Assembly (NCBI GenBank): GCA_944390275.1
Contig: CALXPL010000009.1
Span: 1-52,465, forward strand
Direction: 5' to 3'
Length of the DNA: 52,465 bases
From: an uncultured Alphaproteobacteria bacterium
GTDB lineage: Bacteria > Pseudomonadota > Alphaproteobacteria > RF32 > CAG-239
Shown: piece by piece, positions 1-8,470 of the stretch
Numbering within the stretch: the stretch's first letter is position 1
Layout: every line of letters starts with the position of its first letter
Program-made: the position numbers and the translations under genes
Notes under the pieces: generated by a model
Databases searched by the model: none
Seen by the model: the letters and a program-made list of their open reading frames with translations, nothing else
What the model was told of the DNA's origin: nothing

Positions 1-491
1 GGAACGGAACAAGTTTGCGTTAAATTTTCATCACAAACACATTCTTTATAATAGGTATTATCGGAAGGACACGGATTAACGGGATGTTTTCCGGCAATGC
101 AAGATGTAACGGTATAACCGGCATTGCGACATTGTTCGGGTATGGTTTCATATTCGGGAATATCCCCGCCATTTCCATTCGGAGTTCCGCCGCCGTTTCC
201 TCCGGTTGGACTTTCGAGATTACCGAATTTATCTCCCGAGCAATTTCCGGCATCGGTTATAAAACACACCGAAGCAACTTTAACCCCATTCTCCGTTCTT
301 TCATCAAAAAGGCGTGATGATAAGAATCTTTCAAGAGTTTGGTATTTATATGTGTGATGTGATTGGTGTGTTGGAATACCTGACTCGGATGACACAAAAA
401 GCGAATTTTCAACATTCGCATAAGACAAAACGGGACACACGGACATATAAGCCGTTGCCGACAGTAAAACCACGCGAGAAACACTCTTCAT
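1..491 (-). CDS. Secreted cysteine-rich protein, N-terminal part (truncated by window edge)
   Basis: The frame opens at ATG 491 and is still open at base 1 (163 codons). It begins with a Sec-type signal peptide (MKSVSRVVLLSATA, likely cleavage after SYA at residue 25). A His-rich patch (THQSHHTY) follows, then VASVCFITDAGNCSG, then Gly/Asn/Pro-rich sequence with regularly spaced cysteines (CRNAGY, CxC). GGAGG lies 5 nt before the start. The same order of elements, with near-identical short blocks, recurs at 43691 and 51825, so this is one of three paralogues. By analogy with the 43691 copy, the missing C-terminus probably carries a DUF1566-like domain. An exported, disulfide-rich surface or periplasmic role is inference; the function is unknown. 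Confidence 0.85.
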   Translation of the reverse strand, partial: MKSVSRVVLLSATAYMSVCPVLSYANVENSLFVSSESGIPTHQSHHTYKYQTLERFLSSRLFDERTENGVKVASVCFITDAGNCSGDKFGNLESPTGGNGGGTPNGNGGDIPEYETIPEQCRNAGYTVTSCIAGKHPVNPCPSDNTYYKECVCDENLTQTCSV

Positions 492-515
492 GACATCCTC
501 CACTCTTATCACCAC

Positions 516-550
516 GACTCTAATATAACATATTTTTTCACTGTTTGCAA
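516..550 (-). promoter_or_regulatory. Promoter of the cysteine-rich gene with overlapping GANTC site
   Basis: Read on the minus strand: -35 TTGCAA (550-545), a 17-nt spacer, -10 TATATT (527-522), then A and GAGTC (520-516). The -10 and GAGTC segment matches the leaders at 43655-43666 and 51790-51801 almost base for base. GANTC is the recognition sequence of the CcrM family encoded at 28082-29185. Confidence 0.7.
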
Positions 551-583
551 TCACTATTTTTAATGAATAAGAAGAAAAAGGAC

Positions 584-608
584 ATAAAAAAACCTCCCGA
601 AGGAGGTT
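584..608 (-). terminator. Rho-independent terminator after trkH
   Basis: On the minus strand AACCTCC-TTCG-GGAGGTT is followed by a T-run: a 7-bp stem with a UUCG loop. It closes the metG - SNase-like - trkH transcript. Confidence 0.9.
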
Positions 609-731
609 ATGTTATGGAACGTCTTAACCAAATTTTCATGACAGAACGAACCTTCTTGTTTTTTTGCACGAAAGGGAAAAAATAAAAAGAAAGATGGAAA
701 TAACAAGACAAAGTTTAACGCGACAAAATTA

Positions 732-2177
732 TTAATTTTGATTCCAAAAGGATTTCGTAAACAAAGCCAATACGGTGAGAACTTCCAAACGTCCGAGGAG
801 CATAGCAAAAGACAAGACATATTTAGCATAATCAGATAAAGAACTATAATTACCGGCAGGACCGATAAGATTACCAATTCCAGGTCCCGAATTTGTAATG
901 CAAGCCACAACTGCACTAAGAGAGATTTCTAAATCATAACCTCCGACCGCAACAAAACAGGTTAAAATCAAGATACTCAAAAGAAAGACAATAAAGAATA
1001 AGAAAACAGAAGACACAATAGTATAATCAATATTGTCGCGCCCAATTTTTACAGGCATAATACGATTCGGTTCCGTAGCAACGACCAAAGAACGTTTTAT
1101 ATAAGCCCAAACGACTTGCCAACGAAAGATTTTAATTGAACCGGAAGTAGATCCGGTACATCCACCGGTTAAAGCAAATAAAACAAAGAAAGCACCCACC
1201 CAACTTCCCCATTTCATATAATCGGTAGAGGCAAATCCCGTTGAGGTAACAATAGATATAATATTAAAGCTGGAATAGCGCAAAGCACTTCCAAAATCAT
1301 AAATTCCCTTAAAAGTAAGATAAAGAGACATCAACAAAATATAACAAAAGAGAATTTTGAAAAAAGCTTTAATCTGAGACAATACATAGGAACTGATATC
1401 TTTGCGTTGAATAAGCATCACATAAAATGTCATCGGTAAAGAACCAAGTATCATTGCCGCCATAACAACCAATTCCACATTAAGGCTGTTAAAGTAACCG
1501 ATAGAAGAATTTTTCGTAGAAAGACCTCCTGTGGCAATAGAAGCCATGGCATGATTAACGGCATCGAACCAATTCATACCGACAGCATAAAGAGCCAAAA
1601 TACTCAGGACTGTCAACAAAATATAAACAAACATAATCCGCTTGGCAATATAGCTAAATTTAGGCATAAATTTTTCATTATTATCGGAATTTTCGCGTTG
1701 AAACATATGCATTCCACCGATTCCCAAGAAAGGGAGCATTGCCGCAGCAAAAATAACAATTCCGACGCCACCTAAGCAATTAAGTATGGAACGCCAAAGC
1801 AAGACAGATTTAGGTAAAGATTCGACATCAGCAAAGATTGTCGCTCCGGTAGTACTCAAACCGGAAGTAGCTTCAAACAAAGCATCGCTAAAACGATCGA
1901 CGACACCGGTAACCATAAAAGGCAAAGCACCTAAAAGCATAGCAGACAACCAACTAGCCAAAGTGAGAAGATAACCTTGTTGCAAGGTTATCTTGTTAAT
2001 TTCTCCGCGATTAGCCAAGAACAAAGACATACCGATAAAAAGAGCCACTAAAGCAGAAGAAAGGAACGGCGACCAATTCTGATTATCAACCACAATATCC
2101 ACACCGGCAGGAAAGAGCATAGCAAAGCCAAGAATACTAATGAGAAAACCATTAATCATAAAAACAGGTTGCCACAT
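732..2177 (-). CDS. trkH: Trk-type potassium uptake membrane subunit TrkH
   Basis: TrkH is the ion-conducting membrane subunit of the Trk/Ktr K+ uptake system and normally works with the cytosolic NAD-binding protein TrkA, which is not in this window. The protein (481 aa) is almost entirely hydrophobic. It shows four pore-loop signatures in order: STTGATIF, SIATGGLST, VTSTGFAS and TNSGPGIGN, with the selectivity-filter glycines intact. The start at ATG 2177 is preferred because GGAG lies 9 nt upstream; an in-frame GTG at 2192 would add five residues. It is the last gene of the metG operon, 38 nt after the SNase-like gene and before a strong terminator. Confidence 0.93.
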   Translation of the reverse strand: MWQPVFMINGFLISILGFAMLFPAGVDIVVDNQNWSPFLSSALVALFIGMSLFLANRGEINKITLQQGYLLTLASWLSAMLLGALPFMVTGVVDRFSDALFEATSGLSTTGATIFADVESLPKSVLLWRSILNCLGGVGIVIFAAAMLPFLGIGGMHMFQRENSDNNEKFMPKFSYIAKRIMFVYILLTVLSILALYAVGMNWFDAVNHAMASIATGGLSTKNSSIGYFNSLNVELVVMAAMILGSLPMTFYVMLIQRKDISSYVLSQIKAFFKILFCYILLMSLYLTFKGIYDFGSALRYSSFNIISIVTSTGFASTDYMKWGSWVGAFFVLFALTGGCTGSTSGSIKIFRWQVVWAYIKRSLVVATEPNRIMPVKIGRDNIDYTIVSSVFLFFIVFLLSILILTCFVAVGGYDLEISLSAVVACITNSGPGIGNLIGPAGNYSSLSDYAKYVLSFAMLLGRLEVLTVLALFTKSFWNQN

Positions 2178-2215
2178 AAAGCGATACTCCACAAAGTTAA
2201 GCCAAGAACAAGAGA

Positions 2216-3088
2216 TTACAAAGCAACGTTAAGAGAATAACCTTTAATAACCAACTGTTTATTCAAATTAACATTATCAACATAACAAATAGCCGTAGCA
2301 ACATGTTGCTCAGTATAAGCAATAATTTGACAAACAGCATTTTTACCATCATAATTTTTGAGTAAATAGGCACGTCCTGCGGCACCATCAGGACTTTTAG
2401 GATCGGCATAGATTCCAAATAGGATAAGATAAGTACCGTTAACATCAAGAGTATTCACGTCATACACCGTAATTTTTCCGGACAAGGATTGAGGTTTTTC
2501 AAGATAAATAAGCCCACGAACATCTCTATTATAACTATTGTCTGGTTTTTTAGTGAGTTCGGGAGGATTATTTTCAATAGAAATAGCGGGAGCGACCTTA
2601 CGCTTTTGAACAATTTTGATTGTAGCTTCTTCAAAATTTTCCGTTTCATCATGGAAAACAGGAACAACAATATCAGAAGCATCATCTTGCTGTTGAACAT
2701 TAACAGCGACAGGAACTTGAGAGGCTTGACCAAAAGCCTGACGCTTTGATTTTTGAGCACGATTATCTAAAGAATCCACTAATTTATCAACACCTTTTTC
2801 AGCAAAAGGGCTTTTAATAAAATCGACATTAATATCGCTTTTTTTCCAAAAACGAACGACACTATCAGCGACATAAGAATAACCGCTTTTAATTTTTTCC
2901 CAATACCAAGCCGGTACGGTAAGAGGTTTTATACCGCAAAAGGTAGGAATCAAAAAAAGTGCTAATAAAATAAGAACAAAAGCGAGAGGCTTACGCAAAG
3001 GAAAGCTCAAACGCAAAGCCCACTTAAAAAGAAAGCTGACGATTTTGTTACGATTTTTATAAAAATCTTCCCTTTTGCGAAATCTCAT
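2216..3088 (-). CDS. Membrane-anchored protein with a thermonuclease-like (SNase) C-terminal domain
   Basis: This 290-aa protein has a short basic N-terminus, one transmembrane segment (about residues 34-52, LAFVLILLALFLIPTF), a Gln/Ser-rich linker and a C-terminal beta-rich domain from about residue 200. The last domain follows the staphylococcal-nuclease OB-fold pattern (VYDVNTLDVNGTYLILFGI, then GRAYLL, then a late ATAICYVD and a final lv-KGYS). The catalytic Arg expected next to LFGI is absent, so it is more likely a binding domain than an active nuclease. The start at 3088 is chosen because AGGAG, embedded in the last codons of metG, lies 6 nt upstream. The role is unknown. Confidence 0.65.
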   Translation of the reverse strand: MRFRKREDFYKNRNKIVSFLFKWALRLSFPLRKPLAFVLILLALFLIPTFCGIKPLTVPAWYWEKIKSGYSYVADSVVRFWKKSDINVDFIKSPFAEKGVDKLVDSLDNRAQKSKRQAFGQASQVPVAVNVQQQDDASDIVVPVFHDETENFEEATIKIVQKRKVAPAISIENNPPELTKKPDNSYNRDVRGLIYLEKPQSLSGKITVYDVNTLDVNGTYLILFGIYADPKSPDGAAGRAYLLKNYDGKNAVCQIIAYTEQHVATAICYVDNVNLNKQLVIKGYSLNVAL

Positions 3089-3090
3089 AA

Positions 3091-4788
3091 TTACTCCTGA
3101 CAACCATATTTAAGTTTAAGTTCGGTCAATTTCTCTGGTGTAATACGCTCGAACAGCGGCTCTCCGACATTAAATTTATGACCGGCTTTTAGATAATTCA
3201 ATTCATGAGAGACATTAAAATCTTTCAAACTAGGCATATCTTTTTGGGTCAAGTTAAGACGAGCCAACATTTCCTGAGAAATTTTCGGCATAATTGGAGC
3301 GCTTAAGATAGCAAAGATACGAATTAAATTGATACAAGCGCGCAAGATAGCAGCGGCACGTTGAGGATTTTCCTTAATAACCGTCCAAGGTTCGGTTGTT
3401 GAAATATAGTTATTACCCTCGACCCAAATAGCACGTAACTCATTCATAGCCTTACGAATTTCCATATTTTCCATATAGCACAGATAATTATTGACTTTTT
3501 CTTGCAAATTCTCCGCCAAATCGGTTTCGACTTGAGAATATTCTCCCCCATCGGGAATTTCGGCTGAAAATTTCGAAGCCGTCATTTTCAAGACACGAGA
3601 AACAAAATTTCCCAACACACCGTTTAAGTCTTTATTGACCATAGCGGCAAAAGAATCAAAGGTAAAGCTGGCATCAGAGGATTCGGGAGCATTAGCCATA
3701 AGCCAATAGCGCCAATAATCGGCAGGAAATTCCTCGACAGCTTTATCAGCGAAGACTCCGCGTTTTTCGGATTTAGAAAATTTTCCGCCTTCAAAAGTCA
3801 GATAACTCAAGCCTTTCAAATAATCGACGAAGGTCCAATTTTCACCGGTACCCAAGAGCATCGCGGGAAAGAAAATAGCATGGAAAGGAACATTATCTTT
3901 TCCCATAAATTCGACATAACGAACATCTTTGGCATCAAGCCACCAATCTTTCCAGTTTCTTTCATCAGGTTTTTGGTCAGCCCATTGTTTTGTAATACCG
4001 ATATAGCCGATAGGAGCATCGAACCAAACATAGAAGACTTTATCTTCATAACCTTTTTTGTTAACGGGGAATCCCCATTTCAAATCACGAGTAATGCAAC
4101 GTTCCTGCAAGCCTTCTTTGAGCCATTTTTGCGCGATGGAATAAGCGACATCGGGCCAATAAGGTTCTTTTGAAGCCACCCACTCGGATAATTGTTTTTC
4201 GATTTTAGGCAAATTCAAGAAGAGATGCTTTGTTTCGCGCACTTCAAGATTTGTTGAACCGGAAATTGTGCTTCGAGGATTAATCAAATCGGTAGGTTCA
4301 AGCACTTTGGTACAATTTTCGCATTGATCGCCGCGAGCTTTTTCATAACCGCAATAAGGGCAAGTACCGGTAATATAGCGGTCAGCCAAGAAGCGACCGT
4401 CATCAACGGAATAGACTTGTTTAATGGTTTTTTCCTCAATAAAGCCGTTTTTATCTAATTGTTCAAAGATATGATAAGTAATTTCTTTGTTTTCATCACT
4501 AGAAGTACGACCGAAACAATCGAAAGAGAGCTCAAAATCGGCATAAGTTTTGACATGTTGCGCATGATATTTATCACAATATTCTTCAACGGACAAACCT
4601 TCATTGAGAGCGCCGACTTCGGAAGTTGTACCATGTTCATCGGTACCGGCGATATAAAGGACTTCATGTCCCATCATTCGCATAAAGCGCGCATAGACGT
4701 CGGAAGGCAGTAAGCAGCCGACCATGTGTCCCAAATGAGGAACACCGTTAATATACGGCAATGCAGAAGTAATCAAGATTTTGGACAT
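3091..4788 (-). CDS. metG: Methionyl-tRNA synthetase
   Basis: It charges tRNA-Met in the cytoplasm. The 565-aa protein has the class I HIGH motif as PHLGH (residues 17-21), a zinc knuckle with Cys 143/146/156/159 (CPYC...CENC), and the KMSKS loop as KFSKS (336-340). The anticodon-binding helical domain follows, and there is no C-terminal EMAP/Trbp111 extension. The frame extends upstream of ATG 4788, but homology begins at MSKILITSALPYING and GGGGAG lies 9 nt before this ATG. The stop codon overlaps the ribosome-binding site of the next gene, so the operon is translationally tight. Confidence 0.97.
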   Translation of the reverse strand: MSKILITSALPYINGVPHLGHMVGCLLPSDVYARFMRMMGHEVLYIAGTDEHGTTSEVGALNEGLSVEEYCDKYHAQHVKTYADFELSFDCFGRTSSDENKEITYHIFEQLDKNGFIEEKTIKQVYSVDDGRFLADRYITGTCPYCGYEKARGDQCENCTKVLEPTDLINPRSTISGSTNLEVRETKHLFLNLPKIEKQLSEWVASKEPYWPDVAYSIAQKWLKEGLQERCITRDLKWGFPVNKKGYEDKVFYVWFDAPIGYIGITKQWADQKPDERNWKDWWLDAKDVRYVEFMGKDNVPFHAIFFPAMLLGTGENWTFVDYLKGLSYLTFEGGKFSKSEKRGVFADKAVEEFPADYWRYWLMANAPESSDASFTFDSFAAMVNKDLNGVLGNFVSRVLKMTASKFSAEIPDGGEYSQVETDLAENLQEKVNNYLCYMENMEIRKAMNELRAIWVEGNNYISTTEPWTVIKENPQRAAAILRACINLIRIFAILSAPIMPKISQEMLARLNLTQKDMPSLKDFNVSHELNYLKAGHKFNVGEPLFERITPEKLTELKLKYGCQE

Positions 4789-4910
4789 AAAGTTAATCTC
4801 CCCATAAACAAATTCATAAAAAAACAGGAGTAGTTTACAACATTTTGTAAATTTCACAAGGGGAAAAAACAAATTTTACAATTCCTATCCCCAGATTCTT
4901 TTATAAAAAA

Positions 4911-4942
4911 GCAAAAGGTTTCCGACACAAGTCGAAAACCTT
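4911..4942 (-). terminator. Terminator after the 4953-5429 gene
   Basis: An imperfect inverted repeat (AAAGGTTTTCGAC / GTCGGAAACCTTT on the minus strand) is followed by TTGCTTTTTT, about 10 nt after the stop codon at 4953. Confidence 0.8.
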
Positions 4943-4952
4943 TTTGTTAATT

Positions 4953-5429
4953 TTACAAAGAGACCACAGGACGAGTCCAAAAAAGTCCTTCTGATAAGTA
5001 GCGATAAAAATCATGATTTTTCATATTACAAGTCCAAGCTCGTTTTGACTTTTTACCGACCACCCAATAACGTTCATCAAATTTAAGAGCTTGCCCTCCG
5101 AGATATACGAACAAGCGGTTGAGCCTATCCACAATATCTTTTCCGCATTGAACAAGCTTCATCCAAAAATCTCGACCTCCGGGAGTAGCAATTTTTCCCT
5201 GATAATTGAGTTTAGCGCAAAATTGCATAGCCGCATCATGTGTCATACAAAACGGAGGTTCATTAAGTCCGATAAGATAGTTATCAAAATAGACCCCGAT
5301 TGGATGTTTTCCCTCAAGAGGCATTTTTGAAACGACATCACCTTCATAAACAACAGAAAAATAAAAGTTTCCGTTTTCATCAAAGACACCGTTCAAGAGA
5401 TTAACTAGAAAGAGATTCTGAGCATTCAT
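4953..5429 (-). CDS. Orphan protein with a PIGV...RPV (DUF1566-like) domain
   Basis: This 158-aa soluble protein has no signal peptide. Its core reads KHPIGVYF (about 40-47), then an AAMQFCAKLNYQGK...GGRDFWMKL segment, RYWVV (about 119-123) and a terminal TRPVVSL. That order matches the DUF1566/Lcl-type layout, in which an aqayCaalnyggk-LPt stretch precedes YWss and a final vRPV. The protein at 42844-43461 has the same PIG(I/V) and RPV landmarks. It is a single-gene unit with its own promoter and terminator. Its leader has no Shine-Dalgarno and is AU-rich, like those of other orphans here. The function is unknown, and the family assignment is by eye. Confidence 0.6.
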   Translation of the reverse strand: MNAQNLFLVNLLNGVFDENGNFYFSVVYEGDVVSKMPLEGKHPIGVYFDNYLIGLNEPPFCMTHDAAMQFCAKLNYQGKIATPGGRDFWMKLVQCGKDIVDRLNRLFVYLGGQALKFDERYWVVGKKSKRAWTCNMKNHDFYRYLSEGLFWTRPVVSL

Positions 5430-5490
5430 AATAGTATTTTAAATAATTAGACATTAAAAAACAGCATAGCTTATTTTAGACAAAAGTCAA
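5430..5490 (-). promoter_or_regulatory. Promoter, palindrome over -35, and SD-less leader
   Basis: Minus strand: -35 TTGACT (5490-5485), 16-nt spacer, -10 TATGCT (5468-5463), then an A/T-only leader to ATG 5429 without any AGGAG. The -35 box is the left arm of TTGAC-TTTT-GTCTAA, repeated almost exactly upstream of 20657. Confidence 0.65.
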
Positions 5491-5500
5491 CAAAAAAAAC

Positions 5501-6250
5501 TTATAAGAAATAGCGGTTATTGCATGATTTTTTAAGTTTTTCCGAAAACGCGGTCGCAAATTCATTATACTCTTGAGTATTCATATTTTTAGCGCGAACG
5601 GGACAAATACGAAGGCAGCGAAAACAAGAAAGACAAGAATTATTTATAGTTTTACAATCATCGGCAATAGCATGAACCGGACAAAATTTCACACAAAGTC
5701 CGCAATGGATACAAGCATCGGAAGTTAAAGGACGAAATTTTCCGCCCTGCCCACCTTCACGATACGGACGCTTCCCCGGAATTTGAGACTGAAGGCGAGA
5801 AGGATTATTCAGAGCTTTTTTAGCAAACTCAGCACTTTCAGCTAAATCGAGTTCATTAGGACGATCTGTTTGAATTGTTCCGTAGGTATGTCTTCCGACC
5901 AAAGCGGCAGCCCCTTTAACAACAAAACCGCTATTTTCGGCCCAATCGGCAAGTTCGAGCAAAGCATCGTCAAAATCGCGGTTACCAAAAGTGACGACAC
6001 AAAGACAAGGAGTATTTTGCCCTCTAAATTTTTTAAGTCTTTCAGCCGCAACGCAGGGAATTCTCCCCACATAAACCGGAGTACCGAACACAACCACATC
6101 ATCCGCAGAAAAAACGATATCTTCATCGGGAGCATGAACGGTAATATCAGAAACCTCAACATTTTCCCCAAGAGAATGAGCCATAGCTTCCACACATTTT
6201 CGAGTGTTTCCTGTTGGAGAAAAGAACACCGCATGAATTTTAGTTTTCAT
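5501..6250 (-). CDS. EFR1-like flavodoxin/ferredoxin fusion protein
   Basis: The 249-aa protein joins an N-terminal flavodoxin-like domain (FMN loop SPTGNTRKC at 11-19, TPVYVGRIP near 57-65) to two [4Fe-4S] ferredoxin motifs: Cys 180/183/186/190 and Cys 206/209/212/216. Such EFR1-type proteins are electron carriers of anaerobes, and their partners vary. It stands alone with AAGGA 7 nt before the ATG. The presence of a low-potential carrier suggests anaerobic or microaerobic metabolism. The redox partner cannot be read from the context. Confidence 0.85.
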   Translation of the reverse strand: MKTKIHAVFFSPTGNTRKCVEAMAHSLGENVEVSDITVHAPDEDIVFSADDVVVFGTPVYVGRIPCVAAERLKKFRGQNTPCLCVVTFGNRDFDDALLELADWAENSGFVVKGAAALVGRHTYGTIQTDRPNELDLAESAEFAKKALNNPSRLQSQIPGKRPYREGGQGGKFRPLTSDACIHCGLCVKFCPVHAIADDCKTINNSCLSCFRCLRICPVRAKNMNTQEYNEFATAFSEKLKKSCNNRYFL

Positions 6251-6374
6251 ATATTTTCCTTAAAAACATTGAATTACAGGCCTTTTGACCATAACAAAAA
6301 TAGCATAAATTTATTAAATCTTAGTTTAAAAAACAAAAAAACATCTTCGCATCGTTCTCCGCCATTAAGACACA

Positions 6375-6402
6375 AAAAAAAGCCTGCTCATCAAGAGCAG
6401 AC
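6375..6402 (-). terminator. Terminator after tRNA-Ser
   Basis: Minus strand GTCTGCTC-TTGAT-GAGCAGGC followed by eight T, starting 9 nt past the tRNA 3' end. Confidence 0.9.
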
Positions 6403-6410
6403 TTTATAAT

Positions 6411-6500
6411 TGGCGGAGAGGCAGAGATTCGAACTCTGGGAGGGCTCGCACCCTCGACGGTTTTCAAGACCGCTGCATTAAACCACTCTGCCACCTCTCC
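6411..6500 (-). tRNA. tRNA-Ser(TGA)
   Basis: 90 nt with a long variable arm (class II). The acceptor GGAGAGG pairs with CCTCTCC and CCA is encoded. The anticodon loop is CTTGAAA, giving anticodon TGA, and the T-loop is TTCGAAT. Reads UCA/UCG-type serine codons. Confidence 0.97.
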
Positions 6501-6541
6501 ACAAAATAGTTTATCATAAGCATTATTTCGCTTACAGATAG

Positions 6542-6570
6542 CTTTTACTCAAATATTATCAAAAGGTCAA
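6542..6570 (-). promoter_or_regulatory. Probable tRNA-Ser promoter
   Basis: Minus strand TTGACC (6570-6565), 17-nt spacer, TAAAAG (6547-6542), which predicts a start about 35 nt before the tRNA. Confidence 0.5.
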
Positions 6571-6610
6571 GAGATTTTTTTATAAAATTGCACATTTTTT
6601 ATTTAAAAAG

Positions 6611-6641
6611 AAAAAAGGCAGAGAAAACTCTCTGCCTAAAA
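6611..6641 (-). terminator. Terminator after the histidine phosphatase gene
   Basis: AGGCAGAG-loop-CTCTGCCT stem followed by T-run on the minus strand, 26 nt past the stop at 6667. Confidence 0.9.
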
Positions 6642-6666
6642 AAATTTTTACGACGATGTGCTCATT

Positions 6667-7341
6667 TTACAACGACGCACACACCGTTTTTTCAAGTTCT
6701 TCAACCACTTCGGCATAGTCCTGTGGCTTTGATAATAACTCCAACAGACGATGTCCGACTTTCAAAGTCAGCTTGTAATCATCCTCATCCATACCGGATT
6801 TTGCTATCGCCGTATTACGAGGATACTCAGCATTCAAATTAACGACATCGAGAACACCGGCACGACGTTTGGGCAATACATCAACAAACGCGAAATGTTC
6901 ATCGGAAAGCATTTTTTCCCAATTATCTGCTTGTCGCACAATCCATTTGCTGTAAGAAACGTCATTTTTTCTGTTCAAGAGAGAGAAGACATTTTCATAA
7001 TGCGTTACAATATGGACATGCCGCCATTGTTTTTCGTTTGCCTGCTTAACAATATCCTCATAAACCTGGCGTTGCTTTTCCTTATCGGAGCCGAAAGGAG
7101 CGTTCAGTCTTTCATCTTTGATAATTTTCACTTTATTCGTTCCCAACAGCGAAGCAAAAATACGGGCTGTTGCCTCAGCTCTTCTTGATGTTGAAGTATA
7201 AATAGCATCAAGAGATTTTGCCTGTCTTTCCAACAAAGGACAAAGAGCGACTGTATCAGCGATACCAACTGGAGAAATAGGATACTTTGAAGCCGGTTCA
7301 TAAAGAGCATGACGACCGACGGTTAAATAAACTGTTGCCAT
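6667..7341 (-). CDS. Histidine phosphatase superfamily (phosphoglycerate-mutase-like) protein
   Basis: The 224-aa protein has the catalytic RH dyad at residues 10-11 (VGRHALYE; the usual RHG glycine is Ala), a second-arginine segment YTSTSRRAEATARIF (48-62) and the late histidine in IVTHYENV (H114). This pattern defines phosphohistidine-dependent phosphatases and mutases. The substrate is unknown, and the short insert-poor form suggests a SixA/CobC-like phosphatase rather than glycolytic Gpm. It is monocistronic, with a TTGACA/TATAGT promoter, a palindrome over the -35 and an AU-rich leader without Shine-Dalgarno, all shared with neighbouring orphan genes. Confidence 0.85.
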   Translation of the reverse strand: MATVYLTVGRHALYEPASKYPISPVGIADTVALCPLLERQAKSLDAIYTSTSRRAEATARIFASLLGTNKVKIIKDERLNAPFGSDKEKQRQVYEDIVKQANEKQWRHVHIVTHYENVFSLLNRKNDVSYSKWIVRQADNWEKMLSDEHFAFVDVLPKRRAGVLDVVNLNAEYPRNTAIAKSGMDEDDYKLTLKVGHRLLELLSKPQDYAEVVEELEKTVCASL

Positions 7342-7417
7342 AATTATTTAAAAATTAATAAAACAAAAAAATTATAATCACGAAAACACTATAAAGCCTG
7401 ATTGACAAAATTGTCAA
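7342..7417 (-). promoter_or_regulatory. Promoter and palindromic operator-like site of the histidine phosphatase gene
   Basis: Minus strand TTGACA (7417-7412), 18-nt spacer, TATAGT (7393-7388). TTGACA-ATTT-TGTCAA is a perfect 6-bp inverted repeat covering the -35 box. The leader TTATTAATTTTTAAATAATT ends at ATG 7341 and has no Shine-Dalgarno. Confidence 0.65.
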
Positions 7418-7420
7418 CAT

Positions 7421-8020
7421 TTATTTTTTACTGATAAATTTACAATTTTTAATATAATAGCGCCAAGGCTTATCTTTATATTCTTCAGCATAATCAATCC
7501 CGACCCGAGGCACGGCAACATATTCGAAAGTTTCATCACGGGGCGAAAGCCAAATTTTCTCACCGAGCAAATCCGCCCCGTTAAGATTTCTGTCAATATT
7601 CAGAGCCTGACACAATTTTCCGGGACCTGTGGTTAAATTCAAAATTTTATCACAATGGCGAAACTCTTTCATTTTTTCAATTCCGCAAACCGGTTCCAAA
7701 CTACGAATAAGCAATGCATTAGCTTCATTTTGAGAACCGACGACCACATTAAATTGATGATACATTCCATAAACAAAAAAGACATAAGCCACCCCTCCCT
7801 CATCAAACATAACGGCATTACGTTTGGTTTTGCGATTCAGATAAGCATGACAGGCTTTGTCTTCAGCTCCGACATAGACCTCTAATTCGGTAATTTTTCC
7901 GACTAAAACCGTACCATCATCGAGTCGGCGACACAAATAAGCCCCTAAGACGACATCAAGAGCCACCTCAAAAGGATTTTTCAAATAAGCGGATTTCGCA
8001 ATTTTCTGACTTATATCCAT
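7421..8020 (-). CDS. mpg: DNA-3-methyladenine glycosylase (AAG/MPG type)
   Basis: This base-excision-repair enzyme removes alkylated and deaminated purines. The 199-aa protein shows the family landmarks VLGAYLCRRL, the active-site-like LVGKITELEVYVG with KACHAYLNRKTKRNAVMF, YVFFVYGMYHQFNVV, and LIRSLEPVCG followed by TTGPGKL. The start at 8020 (MDISQ) is preferred over 8044 on homology; CGGAA upstream is a weak ribosome-binding site. The C-terminus ends 4 nt from the promoter palindrome of the next gene. One replacement is worth noting: the usual catalytic E-T-E-A-Y reads E-L-E-V-Y here, keeping both acidic residues. Confidence 0.9.
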   Translation of the reverse strand: MDISQKIAKSAYLKNPFEVALDVVLGAYLCRRLDDGTVLVGKITELEVYVGAEDKACHAYLNRKTKRNAVMFDEGGVAYVFFVYGMYHQFNVVVGSQNEANALLIRSLEPVCGIEKMKEFRHCDKILNLTTGPGKLCQALNIDRNLNGADLLGEKIWLSPRDETFEYVAVPRVGIDYAEEYKDKPWRYYIKNCKFISKK

Positions 8021-8046
8021 AGCAATTCCGAGAAAAAACACCATAC

Positions 8047-8074
8047 AAAAAAAGTACCCTAAAAAGGATACTTT
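8047..8074 (-). terminator. Terminator after the cold-shock gene
   Basis: AAAGTATCC-TTTTT-AGGGTACTTTTTTT on the minus strand, a stem with one mismatch and a T-run, just after the csp stop. Confidence 0.8.
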
Positions 8075-8097
8075 ACTTTGTGTTAAAATAAACCTAA

Positions 8098-8301
8098 CTA
8101 GAGGAGTTGAAGATTTCCAGCAGTTATTTTACCTTTTTCTGTGATTAGTTCATAAGAAACCTTTGCATTTTCATTCAAAGTTTTCAGTCCGGCTTGTTTT
8201 ACCGCAGTGATATGAACAAACACATCATTACCCCCTTCATCCGGTTGAATAAAGCCATAACCTTTTCTTCCGTTAAACCATTTCACAGTACCTGTAGCCA
8301 T
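8098..8301 (-). CDS. CspA-family cold-shock protein
   Basis: A 67-aa single cold-shock domain with both RNA-binding motifs (KGYGFIQ at about 13-19, VFVHI at about 27-31) and the usual TGTVKWFN start. It binds single-stranded RNA/DNA as a chaperone or antiterminator. AAGGA lies 9 nt before the ATG. The gene is monocistronic with its own TATAAT and terminator. The stop is TAG. Confidence 0.96.
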   Translation of the reverse strand: MATGTVKWFNGRKGYGFIQPDEGGNDVFVHITAVKQAGLKTLNENAKVSYELITEKGKITAGNLQLL

Positions 8302-8370
8302 TTTATAAAATCCTTAAAAAACAAATTAAAAAAACATCATCTTAATCCAAAGCATCAAGAAGATGGAACG

Positions 8371-8376
8371 ATTATA
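8371..8376 (-). promoter_or_regulatory. -10 box of the csp promoter
   Basis: A perfect TATAAT on the minus strand about 70 nt upstream of the csp ATG. No convincing -35 hexamer is visible at 16-18 nt. The predicted 5' UTR is about 60 nt and AU-rich. Confidence 0.5.
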
Positions 8377-8470
8377 GCTCCCAACCGTTCAAAGGATATT
8401 TTAGGACAAATAAAATAAATGGCAAGCAAAATAAAAATTAATTTACAAGAGTTGGGAATATTTTGGTCAA

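Noticed and set aside
560..916. Minus-strand frame of 118 codons at the end of trkH.
   Set aside because: It lies in another frame inside trkH and runs across the terminator hairpin.
4953..5429. Possible toxin of a toxin-antitoxin pair because it is a small orphan unit.
   Set aside because: There is no partner gene within its transcription unit and its sequence fits a DUF1566-like domain better.
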